A model generated the notes under the pieces. That model was not told where the DNA came from and did no database searches. It was given only the letters and a program-made list of their open reading frames with translations. A stretch of DNA of 47,246 bases from CAZWDL01 sp964632995 (lineage in GTDB: Bacteria > Bacteroidota > Bacteroidia > Chitinophagales > Saprospiraceae), in the NCBI GenBank assembly GCA_964632995.1, contig CAZWDL010000050.1, forward strand, positions 1 to 47,246, in the 5' to 3' direction. The translations under genes and the position numbers were made by a program. Below are positions 19,730 to 27,925 of this stretch, piece by piece (position 1 is the first letter of the stretch; each line of letters opens with the position of its first letter).

Positions 19730-20842
19730 ATGGCAACGAACTTATTGAACGAACTCAGAGGACAGGTAGGCGAAGTGCTGAAAAACAAAGGCAGCGACTT
19801 ACTCAATGAAAAACAGGATAATATACAAAAAGCAATGAATGCCCTGCTTCCGGCCCTGTTCGGCGTCATCGTACAGCGGGGCTCCTCGGAAAAAGGCGCC
19901 AGAGAGTTGATGGAAATCATTAATACCGAAAATTACAACGGCGGCCTGCTCGAATCCGTAGACGGCATGCTCGACAAAGGCGGCAACAGCCTCGAACCCT
20001 TACTGGAAAAAGGCAACAAACTGGTTGAGCAACTACTTGGAGAAAAGGAAGGCGGCCTGACGGAAATGATCGCCAATTACGCCAACCTCGATAAGGATTC
20101 CAGCTCCTCGCTCCTCCATATCGTCACGCCACTGATCATGAGTCTCATCGGGCGGCAGGTCAGCCAGGAAGGGCTGAACGCCGGCGGATTGATGAACCTC
20201 CTGTCCGGACAAAAAAGCGCCATTAAAGAGGCCATGCCGCCCCAGCTGGCCGGAATCAGCAAATTGCTCGGCTTCCACGGCGATCTGTTTGAGCTGGGCG
20301 AACCGCAACCCTCCCGTAAAGGGGGCATGGCTTGGGTCATCTGGGTCATCGCCATTCTGGTGATCGCCGCCGTCGTTTACTTCTTCTTCCTTCGCGGAGA
20401 AGGACCGCCTACTACAGAAGAACCGATGCCGGACACGACGGAACAAACTGCGCCTGCCCCGGAAACGGCTCCGGCGCCAAGTACCGCTGCCGATACCTCC
20501 GCCGCTATCGGTGAACAGTTCCGCAGCTTTCTCGATAACGAAGAGCCGGTACAGGGGAAAACTTTCACCTTCGCCGCTGCTGATTTTCCGGCCGGCTCCG
20601 CTCAGCTCACCGAGGCTATACGCGAAGAAACCCGCCAGCTCGCCGACATCCTCGAGGCCAACCCCAACCTGAACGTCACCCTTACCGCCTACAGCTCTGA
20701 GGACTCCGCCCTGGCCCAACAACGCGCCCTGGCCATCAAAAGCCGGCTGCAGGAACTCGGCATCCCCTCTGCCCGCATACAAACCGAAGGGGAAAGTATC
20801 GAAGCCGGTGAAAAAGAACGGATCACGGTGGAGGTCCGCTAA
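19730..20842 (+). CDS. DUF937 / transmembrane / OmpA-like fusion protein
   Basis: The 370-residue protein begins directly with a DUF937 domain (residues about 1-175; NALLPALFGVIVQRGSSEKG), with no signal peptide. A single transmembrane helix lies at about 203-223 (AWVIWVIAILVIAAVVYFFF), then a Pro/Thr/Ala-rich linker, then an OmpA-like peptidoglycan-binding domain from about residue 280 (ILEANPNLNVTLTAYSSED, RALAIKSRLQELGIPSARI). The likely topology is a cytoplasmic DUF937 part tethered through the inner membrane to the cell wall. Function is unknown. Confidence 0.88.
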   Translation: MATNLLNELRGQVGEVLKNKGSDLLNEKQDNIQKAMNALLPALFGVIVQRGSSEKGARELMEIINTENYNGGLLESVDGMLDKGGNSLEPLLEKGNKLVEQLLGEKEGGLTEMIANYANLDKDSSSSLLHIVTPLIMSLIGRQVSQEGLNAGGLMNLLSGQKSAIKEAMPPQLAGISKLLGFHGDLFELGEPQPSRKGGMAWVIWVIAILVIAAVVYFFFLRGEGPPTTEEPMPDTTEQTAPAPETAPAPSTAADTSAAIGEQFRSFLDNEEPVQGKTFTFAAADFPAGSAQLTEAIREETRQLADILEANPNLNVTLTAYSSEDSALAQQRALAIKSRLQELGIPSARIQTEGESIEAGEKERITVEVR

Positions 20843-20969
20843 TTTTTCACCCCACTTCCTGATTGAACCTGAGCCTTATCATCCAGGACTTATTCGTTGC
20901 GAAATGCACAAATGCTTACCGGGCCTGGAACTTGAAGTAGGTCTGCACGGACTAAGCAAGCTCTTATGG

Positions 20970-21824
20970 CTATCTCCGTTCAATCAAAGCCAGCTCCTGC
21001 CCCGCCGGATCGAGATTGAAGATCTCCTTCAGCTTTTCATAAGCCTTCGGTAAGGTTTCCTTAAACTGTTTCGGAAAAACAAGAAAGTGACTGATCATCA
21101 CCGCCCGGGCCGGAATGGCAGGCTCCGGCAGATTGATCCACCGGGCGATGGCCTCCCGGCTGAAATTGCTGATTTGTTCCAGCTTCTCCCATATTCCCGC
21201 TCCCTTATCCGGCCATCCGGCATCGGGATGGAGATGAAGGAAGACCTTGGCAAACTCGTGCAGGCCGATGTTGTAATATTGCCGGGGTTGCAGGTAACTT
21301 CGCATCAGTTGCTCGGCGGCAAAGAGCAGCACTCCGTCTTCCTCGTAGACCTCGGAGGCGTGGAACTTCTCCGGAAACTGCGGAGAAGGAAAAGGCTTGG
21401 GATAAACGACAATGCGCTCGAAAGGCTCCATAATGAAGTCTTCCCGCCCGAAGGAAAGATGGACGGCATTGATGGCAACCGCCGCCTTGATGTCTTCGGG
21501 AACGCTCTCCATTCCCTGCGGCATGTATTCGTGGGCAATCATGTACAGTGCTACCCGCTCGCGGAAGCGTTGCTGCTCTGCTGCCGGCAACTGCTGGTAA
21601 AAGTGATGCTGTTTTTCCAGCAGCATGCGAAGCGGCGGATCCAATTTCGGCGGCCGCCGCTTATACCACCTCCAGTTGATCTGTGGGCTCAGCACATAAA
21701 TGATGGCCAAAATCAAAGCAAAAGGAATGATATACACAGAGTAGGACTCATCCACTTCCCAGGTCAGATAAAGCAATACCAGTGCAGCAATAACGAAGGG
21801 AAGCGCTAATACTCTTGATGGCAT
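20970..21824 (-). CDS. MtfA-like (M90) membrane protein, probably inactive peptidase
   Basis: The 284-residue product has two N-terminal transmembrane helices (about 6-22 and 30-46) and a domain resembling the zinc peptidase MtfA: AVAINAVHLSFGREDF, IVVYPKPF, and YYNIGLHEFAKVFLHLHP. In active MtfA the core motif is HExxH; here the second histidine is Lys193 (H189-E190-F-A-K193). The downstream glutamate-bearing EFFA-type motif also appears lost (ISHFLVFP). It is therefore probably a non-catalytic homologue, perhaps a binding protein. The fold assignment is good; the loss of activity is inference. Confidence 0.8.
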   Translation of the reverse strand: MPSRVLALPFVIAALVLLYLTWEVDESYSVYIIPFALILAIIYVLSPQINWRWYKRRPPKLDPPLRMLLEKQHHFYQQLPAAEQQRFRERVALYMIAHEYMPQGMESVPEDIKAAVAINAVHLSFGREDFIMEPFERIVVYPKPFPSPQFPEKFHASEVYEEDGVLLFAAEQLMRSYLQPRQYYNIGLHEFAKVFLHLHPDAGWPDKGAGIWEKLEQISNFSREAIARWINLPEPAIPARAVMISHFLVFPKQFKETLPKAYEKLKEIFNLDPAGQELALIERR

Positions 21825-21971
21825 AGTTAAGGCTTGTTTAGATGCTCCTCACAAAGTAGGAAATCCCTGGTATCTGCCAAAGAACAAAGACAGGGAACTT
21901 ACCCCCGGCTGAACGGGAAAAGAAGGGGCTATTTATCTTCCTGCGCTCTGCTAAAAAAACCACCCTCCTTC

Positions 21972-22002
21972 TTGTACAAAACCAAAATTACACATATCTT
22001 TG
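21972..22002 (+). promoter_or_regulatory. Promoter of tRNA-Phe
   Basis: TTG at 21972-21974 and TATCTTTG at 21995-22002 are separated by 20 bases, matching the Bacteroidota TTG-N19/20-TAnnTTTG consensus. The -7 element lies 54 bases before the mature tRNA. Confidence 0.75.
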
Positions 22003-22056
22003 TCGCTCCTTAAACAAATGGACCGGCAAACGATGCAGTCCTACTGTTGAAAACCT

Positions 22057-22129
22057 GGTACGGTAGCTCAGTTGGTAGAGCACAGGACTGAAAATCCTGG
22101 TGTCGGCGGTTCGATTCCGCCCCGTACCA
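22057..22129 (+). tRNA. tRNA-Phe (GAA)
   Basis: The acceptor arms GGTACGG and CCGTACC pair fully, with discriminator A at 22129. The D arm GCTC/GAGC, the anticodon stem CAGGA/TCCTG around loop CTGAAAA (anticodon GAA), and the T arm GGCGG/CCGCC with loop TTCGATT are all intact. CCA is not encoded. Confidence 0.97.
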
Positions 22130-22136
22130 CACAATC

Positions 22137-22188
22137 GAAGTCGGAAGTTGGAAATGGGAAGTCGGAAGTTGGAAATGGGAAGTCGGAA
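22137..22188. repeat. 21-bp tandem repeat, 2.5 copies
   Basis: The unit GAAGTCGGAAGTTGGAAATGG occurs at 22137-22157 and 22158-22178, and a partial third copy runs to 22188. It lies between the tRNA and the his leader. No function is apparent. Confidence 0.8.
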
Positions 22189-22268
22189 TTCTGGAAAAAT
22201 TCCAGATCAACATCTTTATTCTAATGAAAAATTCTGACTCTGAATTCGGCATCATTTAGCAATTACTT

Positions 22269-22346
22269 ATGAATTTTGTCCAGCGTCATCATCACCATCA
22301 CCATGCATACTTGCCCTCACAGGCGGATGGTGACGTATTGCGGTAG
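22269..22346 (+). CDS. hisL: Histidine operon leader peptide (six His codons)
   Basis: A 25-codon open frame starts at ATG 22269 and ends at TAG 22344-22346. After MNFVQR it encodes six consecutive histidines (22287-22304), then 13 more residues (AYLPSQADGDVLR). It lies upstream of a U-tract terminator and hisG. This is the classic layout of a ribosome-sensing leader peptide: low charged tRNA-His stalls the ribosome at the His run. The stop codon lies 13 bases past RNA arm 2, so a ribosome that finishes would cover that arm. It was identified by reading the sequence; six His in a row in this position is very unlikely by chance. Confidence 0.92.
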   Translation: MNFVQRHHHHHHAYLPSQADGDVLR

Positions 22347-22409
22347 TTTATCGCAATATCTTTTACAAAAAAAAGAGGTTTACCATTTGCCGGTAAACCT
22401 CTTTTTTTT
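22287..22409 (+). promoter_or_regulatory. his attenuator with antiterminator
   Basis: Arm 1 (22292-22299, TCACCATC, inside the His codons) pairs perfectly with GATGGTGA at 22326-22333. Arm 2 (22322-22333, GGCGGATGGTGA) can instead pair for 12 uninterrupted bp, with three G-U, to arm 3 (22380-22391, TTACCATTTGCC). Arm 3 includes the left base of the terminator stem and its loop, so the antiterminator and the terminator exclude each other. Ribosome stalling on the His codons masks arm 1 and favours 2:3 (read-through). Completing the leader, or no translation at all, favours the terminator. The pairing is seen; the regulation is inferred from the enterobacterial his model. Confidence 0.9.
22371..22409 (+). 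terminator. Rho-independent terminator of the his attenuator
   Basis: GAGGTTTACC (22375-22384) pairs with GGTAAACCTC (22392-22401) around a 7-base loop, extended by A-T pairs from 22371 and followed by eight T (22402-22409). An outer TTTTACAAA/TTTGTAAAA pairing (22361-22369 with 22413-22421) lengthens the structure. It ends 33 bases before hisG. Confidence 0.93.
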
Positions 22410-22442
22410 GCCTTTGTAAAAAATAAAACCCGCTTCATCATT

Positions 22443-23303
22443 ATGCAACCACGACTGAAAATCGCCGTCCAGAAATCCGGCCGTCTCCTGGAAGGTTCTC
22501 TGAAGATCCTCAAGGAATGCGGTATCAGTATTAATAACGGTAAGGATCAGCTCAGGGTCAACGCCAATAACTTTCCGCTGGAGTTGTACTACCTGCGCAA
22601 TTCCGACATCCCCGAATACGTATCCGACAGTATCGCCGATATCGCTATCCTGGGAGAAAACACCGTCATCGAAAAGGGAAAAGACCTGGAGATAGTGCTG
22701 CCCCTGGGCTTCTCCAAATGCCGGCTCTCTATCGCCGTACCGAAAAATACGGAGTACACTGGTAAAGCGTACCTGCAGGGAAAAAGAATTGCCACTTCCT
22801 ATCCCAATTCACTGCGTCAATACCTCGAAGAGCATAAAATAAAGGCTGATATTCACGAAATTTCAGGATCGGTGGAAATTGCCCCTAACATAGGACTGGC
22901 CGATGCGATTTGCGACCTCGTCAGTTCCGGCAATACGCTTTTTAAAAACGGCCTGAAAGAAGTGGAGATCATCCTCAAGTCGGAAGCCTGGCTGGTGGCC
23001 AACAAGCAGTTGTCCGATGAGGCCAGAGCGATTTTCGACAAGCTGGTCTTCCGCCTGAAATCGGTGATCGCTTCACGCAACAACAAGTACCTGCTCATGA
23101 ACGCGCCCAACGAAAACATCGAGCGCATCATTGAGATCCTGCCCGGCATGAAAAGCCCCACCGTGATGCCTCTGGCGGAAAAGGGATGGAGCTCTATCCA
23201 TACCGTAATCACGGAAGAACGCTTCTGGGAAATTATTGACCAGCTGCGAAAGAACGGCGCGCAGGGTATTCTTGTTGTTCCTATTGAAAAGATGATCGTA
23301 TAA
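22443..23303 (+). CDS. hisG: ATP phosphoribosyltransferase, long form
   Basis: HisG catalyses the first step of histidine synthesis, joining ATP and PRPP. The 286-residue length and C-terminal ACT-like regulatory domain (about residues 212-285, PTVMPLAEKGWSSIHTVI) mark the long, HisZ-independent form, which is feedback-inhibited by histidine. The catalytic part has LKIAVQKSGRL at the start, IADIAILGENTV, and the PRPP-binding region ISGSVEIAPNIGLADAI. It is the first gene after the attenuator and is followed by hisD after 10 bases. Confidence 0.96.
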   Translation: MQPRLKIAVQKSGRLLEGSLKILKECGISINNGKDQLRVNANNFPLELYYLRNSDIPEYVSDSIADIAILGENTVIEKGKDLEIVLPLGFSKCRLSIAVPKNTEYTGKAYLQGKRIATSYPNSLRQYLEEHKIKADIHEISGSVEIAPNIGLADAICDLVSSGNTLFKNGLKEVEIILKSEAWLVANKQLSDEARAIFDKLVFRLKSVIASRNNKYLLMNAPNENIERIIEILPGMKSPTVMPLAEKGWSSIHTVITEERFWEIIDQLRKNGAQGILVVPIEKMIV

Positions 23304-23313
23304 AACCGTATTT

Positions 23314-24597
23314 ATGAAGATCCATATCCATCCCGATAAAAGCCAGTGGAGCGGCCTGCTACGCCGCCCTGCCCTGGATACCGCCAGCCTGGAAGATACC
23401 GTTACCGAAATCCTGCGCGATGTGCGCGAGCGGGGCGACCAGGCCTTACGGGAATACACCCGGCGCTTCGACCGGGTTGACCTGCAGGAGCTGGCTGCTT
23501 CACCGGGTGAGATCGACGCCGCAGAAACGCAGCTGAGCGAGGCGCTCCGCCAGGCCATCGGCACCGCCCAGTCGAATATCAATCGATTCCACCGCCGCCA
23601 ACACGAAGCAACGGAAGTCATAGAAACCATGCCCGGCGTGAAATGCTGGCGCAAAAGCGTGCCCATCGAACGCGTAGGGCTGTATGTTCCGGGAGGGACT
23701 GCCCCCCTCTTTTCCACCGTGCTCATGCTCGGCATCCCCGCCAAAATCGCCGGCTGCCACGAAATCGTCCTCTGCTCCCCCCCTGACGAAAACGGTCAAC
23801 TACACCCCGCTATCCTGTACACCGCCCGGCAAATCGGCATCGACAAGGTCTTCAAAATCGGCGGCGTTCAGGCCATCGGCGCCATGGCCTACGGCACCGA
23901 GAGCGTTCCTTCGGCGTACAAAATATTCGGCCCCGGCAACCAGTATGTCACCGCCGCCAAACAGGTGGTCAGCCGGGACGGTATCGCCATCGATATGCCG
24001 GCCGGGCCCTCCGAAGTGCTCGTCCTCGTAGATGACAGCGCCGACCCCGCCTTCGCCGCCGCCGACCTCCTCTCCCAGGCCGAACACGGCATCGACAGCC
24101 AGGTCGTCCTCGTCGCCTTCGATGCGGATATGGTCCAACAGGTGCAAAAGGAAGTAGAAGCGCAGCTGCCTGCGCTGCCCCGGCGAACCATCGCCGAAAA
24201 AGCATTGGAAAACAGCGCAGCCGTCGTAATCCGCAATCGCGACGAAGCGGTCGAACTCATTAATGCCTACGCCCCCGAGCACCTCATCTTGTCCGTAAAA
24301 GAAGCTGAACACTTCGCTACCCGCATCGTCAATGCCGGGTCGGTTTTTCTCGGCAACTACACCCCGGAATCCGTAGGCGACTACGCCTCCGGCACCAATC
24401 ACACGCTGCCGACCAACGGCTTCGCCCGCGCCTTCAGCGGCGTCTCGCTCGACTCTTTTGTCAAAAAAATTACCTTCCAGCACCTTACCAAACAAGGACT
24501 GGAATTGCTGGGACCCGCCGTAGAACACATGGCCGAAGCCGAGGACCTGATGGCCCATAAAAATGCAGTTAGTATTCGCTTGAAGCAAAAACCCTGA
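23314..24597 (+). CDS. hisD: Histidinol dehydrogenase
   Basis: HisD performs the last two NAD-dependent oxidations, histidinol to histidine. The 427-residue protein has VPIERVGLYVPGGTAPLFST, FGPGNQYVTAAKQ, the zinc-site segment LLSQAEHGIDSQ, the catalytic YAPEHL, and GTNHTLPTNGFAR. Length is normal for the family. It follows hisG closely and is separated from hisC by 144 bases containing a hairpin. Confidence 0.97.
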   Translation: MKIHIHPDKSQWSGLLRRPALDTASLEDTVTEILRDVRERGDQALREYTRRFDRVDLQELAASPGEIDAAETQLSEALRQAIGTAQSNINRFHRRQHEATEVIETMPGVKCWRKSVPIERVGLYVPGGTAPLFSTVLMLGIPAKIAGCHEIVLCSPPDENGQLHPAILYTARQIGIDKVFKIGGVQAIGAMAYGTESVPSAYKIFGPGNQYVTAAKQVVSRDGIAIDMPAGPSEVLVLVDDSADPAFAAADLLSQAEHGIDSQVVLVAFDADMVQQVQKEVEAQLPALPRRTIAEKALENSAAVVIRNRDEAVELINAYAPEHLILSVKEAEHFATRIVNAGSVFLGNYTPESVGDYASGTNHTLPTNGFARAFSGVSLDSFVKKITFQHLTKQGLELLGPAVEHMAEAEDLMAHKNAVSIRLKQKP

Positions 24598-24647
24598 TGC
24601 GACAGGCATCACAGGGTTAATAACTGCTGTAATATGCTAATTATCTC

Positions 24648-24690
24648 TTTTGCCGAAAGGTAGTAACCAAAGAAAAACCTTCGGCAAAAA
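24648..24690. repeat. Hairpin between hisD and hisC
   Basis: TTTTGCCGAAAGGT (24648-24661) pairs with ACCTTCGGCAAAA (24678 region, 24677-24690) with one bulged A and a 15-base loop. It may modulate read-through or mRNA stability inside the operon. The T-run on the plus strand is absent, so it is not a clear terminator. Confidence 0.5.
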
Positions 24691-24741
24691 ATACCGCTGT
24701 GCGCCCCAGGGCCCGGCGCCTGAACTTCAAAACATCGACCA

Positions 24742-25782
24742 ATGGATATCTCAAAACTGGTTCGAAAGAATATTCTCCAGCTCAAACCCTATTCCTCCGC
24801 CCGCCATGAATTTGAAGGCGTGGCCGATATTTACCTCGACGCCAACGAAAACCCGTTCGGCGACGGGCTCAACCGCTACCCCGACCCGCTGCAGCAAGCC
24901 GTCAAAACGCGCGTCAGCCAGATCAAACAGCTGCGGGAGAGCCAGATCTTCCTGGGCAACGGCAGCGACGAGGCCATCGACCTCCTGATTCGCATCTTCT
25001 GCGAACCGGGCCGCGACCACCTCATCACCATGCCGCCGACCTACGGCATGTACCAGGTAGCCGCCGACATCTCCAATGTGGAAGTACGGGAGGTGCCTCT
25101 GAAATTTGATTATCAGCCCAACGTAGAAGGCGTATTGGATACAGCCGGCAAACATTCCAAACTGCTCTTCCTCTGCAGCCCCAACAATCCGACCGGCAAC
25201 AATATACACATGGAACATATCGAAACTCTGGCCGGCAAATTCCCCGGCATCGTCGTCGTCGACGAAGCCTATATCGACTTTTCGCCGCGCAAAAGCTGCA
25301 CCAAACTGCTTGCCAATTATCCCAATATGGTCGTCCTGCAAACCTTCTCCAAAGCCTGGGGCATGGCCGGCATCCGCCTGGGTATGGCCTTTGCCTCACC
25401 GGATATTATCGAGCTCTTTAATAAGGTGAAACCACCTTATAATATCAGCCAGCTCACGCAACAGACTGCGCTCAAAGCCATGGAACATCCCGAAAGCGTG
25501 GAAGAAATCGTGGAAAAGCTGCTGACGGAAAAGGAAAACCTGGCCGACGCCCTGGCCGAATTCGACTTCGTTGAAACCGTTCACCACTCGGACGCCAACT
25601 TCCTGCTGGTGAAAGTAGAAGATCCGCGCCATTTGTACCGCTACCTCAAAGATAAGGGCATCATCGTACGCGACCGCTCCCGGGTGCACCTCTGTGAAGG
25701 CTCGCTGCGCATCACCGTCGGCACGCCGGAAGAAAACCGGCGCCTCGTAGAAACCCTCGAACAATACGGAACAGTATCATGA
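24742..25782 (+). CDS. hisC: Histidinol-phosphate aminotransferase
   Basis: HisC is a fold-type I PLP enzyme that transaminates imidazole-acetol phosphate. The 346-residue sequence has YLDANENPFGDGLNRYP, GNGSDEAIDLLIR, CSPNNPTGN, VVDEAYIDFS, and FSKAWGMAGIRLG with K204 as the PLP lysine. Its last four bases overlap the hisB start (ATGA), indicating translational coupling. Confidence 0.97.
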   Translation: MDISKLVRKNILQLKPYSSARHEFEGVADIYLDANENPFGDGLNRYPDPLQQAVKTRVSQIKQLRESQIFLGNGSDEAIDLLIRIFCEPGRDHLITMPPTYGMYQVAADISNVEVREVPLKFDYQPNVEGVLDTAGKHSKLLFLCSPNNPTGNNIHMEHIETLAGKFPGIVVVDEAYIDFSPRKSCTKLLANYPNMVVLQTFSKAWGMAGIRLGMAFASPDIIELFNKVKPPYNISQLTQQTALKAMEHPESVEEIVEKLLTEKENLADALAEFDFVETVHHSDANFLLVKVEDPRHLYRYLKDKGIIVRDRSRVHLCEGSLRITVGTPEENRRLVETLEQYGTVS

Positions 25783-26915
25783 AAAAAGTACTCTTTCTCG
25801 ACAGAGACGGCACCCTGGTTTATGAACCGGAAGACTATCAGCTCGACAGCTTTGACAAGCTGGTGTTTTATCCCAAAGTATTTCAGTACCTCGGCCGCAT
25901 CGCCCGCGAGCTCGATTACGAACTGGTCATGGTCACCAATCAGGATGGCCTCGGCACCGGTTCCTTTCCCGAAGATACCTTCTGGCCGGTGCAGAACCTC
26001 ATACTACAGACCTTTGAAAACGAAGGCGTTACCTTCGCCGATATCCATATCGACCGCAGCTTCCCGGCGGACAACGCACCGACGCGCAAACCCCGTACAG
26101 GCCTGCTGACCAAATACCTCGACAGCGAGGTGTATGACATGGCCAACTCCTTCGTCGTCGGCGATCGAATTACCGATATGGAGCTGGCCAAAAACCTGGG
26201 CGCCCGCGGCATCTGGATGAATAATGCCCCCGACCTAGGCGCCCAAGAAATGGAATCGGCCTGGGAAGCGGTAAGCGACCACATCGCCCTGAGCACTACA
26301 GACTGGGCCGAGCTATACGAATTTCTGAAACTCGAGGATCGCAGCGCCGAAGTCAACCGAACCACCAAGGAAACCGATATCTTCATCCGCCTTTTCCTGG
26401 ACGGCAGCGGCAAAGCCGATAACCAGACCGGCCTCGGCTTCTTCGACCATATGCTCGATCAGATCGCGCGCCACTCCGGCTGCGACCTCACCGTCAAGGT
26501 CGACGGCGACCTGCACGTCGATGAGCACCACACCATCGAGGATACGGCTATCGCCCTGGGTGAGGCCTTTCACAAAGCCCTCGGCAACAAACTGGGCATC
26601 GAACGCTACGGCTTCACCCTCCCCATGGACGACTGCCTCGCTCAGGTGGCCATCGACTTCGGCGGCCGTAACTGGCTGGTCTGGGAGTCCGATTTTCAAC
26701 GCGAAAAAATCGGCGATATGCCGACCGAAATGTTCCATCACTTTTTCAAATCTTTCAGCGATGCCGCCCGCTGCAACCTGAACATCAAGGCGGAAGGGCA
26801 GAACGAACACCATAAAATAGAGGCCATTTTTAAGGCTTTCGCCAAAAGTATCAAAATGGCCAAACGACGGGATGTGGAGAATATGCAGCTCCCCTCAACC
26901 AAAGGGATGCTATAG
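25779..26915 (+). CDS. hisB: Bifunctional histidinol-phosphatase / IGP dehydratase
   Basis: The 378-residue protein fuses two activities. An N-terminal HAD phosphatase (residues about 1-165; FLDRDGTLVY, VVGDRITDMELAKNLG) dephosphorylates histidinol phosphate. A C-terminal imidazoleglycerol-phosphate dehydratase (about 190-378; GLGFFDHMLDQIARHS, DEHHTIEDTAIALGEAF, MFHHFFKSFSDAA) carries the paired metal-binding His motifs. This bifunctional form is typical of enterobacteria and many Bacteroidota. It overlaps hisC by 4 bases. Confidence 0.97.
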   Translation: MKKVLFLDRDGTLVYEPEDYQLDSFDKLVFYPKVFQYLGRIARELDYELVMVTNQDGLGTGSFPEDTFWPVQNLILQTFENEGVTFADIHIDRSFPADNAPTRKPRTGLLTKYLDSEVYDMANSFVVGDRITDMELAKNLGARGIWMNNAPDLGAQEMESAWEAVSDHIALSTTDWAELYEFLKLEDRSAEVNRTTKETDIFIRLFLDGSGKADNQTGLGFFDHMLDQIARHSGCDLTVKVDGDLHVDEHHTIEDTAIALGEAFHKALGNKLGIERYGFTLPMDDCLAQVAIDFGGRNWLVWESDFQREKIGDMPTEMFHHFFKSFSDAARCNLNIKAEGQNEHHKIEAIFKAFAKSIKMAKRRDVENMQLPSTKGML

Positions 26916-27068
26916 CAGTTGAAACGTTCAAGGTTGAAGGTCAGCCACCAGGATTTTACATAAAGGTTGAATTCAGCCGGTGTGACCAAAGGCCAACAGT
27001 ATTCTCCAAACTCAAATAACAACTACCATCTTTGGTGTGCGCGAAAGCGCCCAAAACTACTACAAGAA

Positions 27069-27659
27069 ATGCAAGTCGCCATCATAGACTACAACGCCGG
27101 TAACGTACGCTCCGTCCTCATCGCTATGGAGCGGCTGGGCGTTGACGCCGTACTTACCGGTGATCCCGAAAAAATTCGCTCAGCGCCGAAGGTCATTTTC
27201 CCCGGCGTGGGCGAAGCCAACACCACCATGCGCTACCTGCGCGAGCGCGGCCTCGATGAGGTCATCCGCAGCCTGACACAGCCCGTACTCGGCATCTGCC
27301 TGGGCATGCAGCTGCTCTGCGAGCACTCCGAAGAGAACGACACCGACTGTCTGGGCATCATCCCGCAGCAGGTGCGCCGCTTCCGCCCGCAACGCCAGGA
27401 GAAGGTGCCGCACATGGGCTGGAACAGCATCAAAGAACTGAGTAACGCCATCTTTACTCCCGACCTGGAAAACGAGTACGTCTATTTCGTCCACAGCTAC
27501 TACGTGGAGAAAGGCCCCTACACAACGGCAGTGACGGACTATATCCTCCCCTTCAGCGCGGGCCTGCAGAAAGACAACTTCTACGCCACCCAGTTTCACC
27601 CGGAAAAGTCCGGGAAAGTGGGAGAGCGGATTTTGAGAAACTTTTTGAATCTGAGTTGA
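27069..27659 (+). CDS. hisH: Imidazole glycerol phosphate synthase, glutaminase subunit
   Basis: HisH hydrolyses glutamine and channels ammonia to HisF. The start is set at 27069 (MQVAIIDYNAGN), since this is where family similarity begins; the open frame extends upstream to 26967. The 196 residues include IFPGVGEANTTM, the nucleophile motif GICLGMQLL with Cys77, and the QFHPEKS motif carrying the catalytic His and Glu. It is followed by a 266-base region holding a palindromic repeat before hisA. Confidence 0.96.
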   Translation: MQVAIIDYNAGNVRSVLIAMERLGVDAVLTGDPEKIRSAPKVIFPGVGEANTTMRYLRERGLDEVIRSLTQPVLGICLGMQLLCEHSEENDTDCLGIIPQQVRRFRPQRQEKVPHMGWNSIKELSNAIFTPDLENEYVYFVHSYYVEKGPYTTAVTDYILPFSAGLQKDNFYATQFHPEKSGKVGERILRNFLNLS

Positions 27660-27688
27660 GGTGCGGGCGTTTATTGACAGGGGGACTT

Positions 27689-27873
27689 CAGTACGTATTT
27701 AGCGTAATTTATCGGTTAGATCGACTGTGAAGTTTAGAAGTTCAGTCGCCGCCCCTCCTGGGGCGGCTGGTTTAGAAGTTTAGCAGATCTGGAAACGAGA
27801 TTCCCGGTTTCAGACCTGCTAAACTTCTAAACTGTTGTCGACTTGTCTCATGAAACACGCTAAATACATACTG
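27689..27873. repeat. Nested palindromic element, copy A of the GTTTAGAAG family
   Basis: The outer arms 27689-27705 and 27857-27873 are inverted repeats matching at 16 of 17 bases. Inside lies the family core 27732-27832, starting GTTTAGAAG and ending CTTCTAAAC, with a perfect GCCGCCCC/GGGGCGGC hairpin (27748-27767, TCCT loop). It sits inside the his cluster between hisH and hisA. Confidence 0.8.
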
Positions 27874-27925
27874 ACTTCAAGTCACCCCGTCAATGATCCC
27901 TTCACCCTTAAACCTTGAACCGTTT

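Noticed and set aside
22137..22188. Tandem 21-bp units as a possible CRISPR array
   Set aside because: Units are directly adjacent with no spacers and only 2.5 copies; there are no cas genes.
26967..27068. Upstream N-terminal extension of hisH
   Set aside because: HisH homology begins exactly at MQVAIIDYNAG (27069), and the extension is low-complexity sequence.
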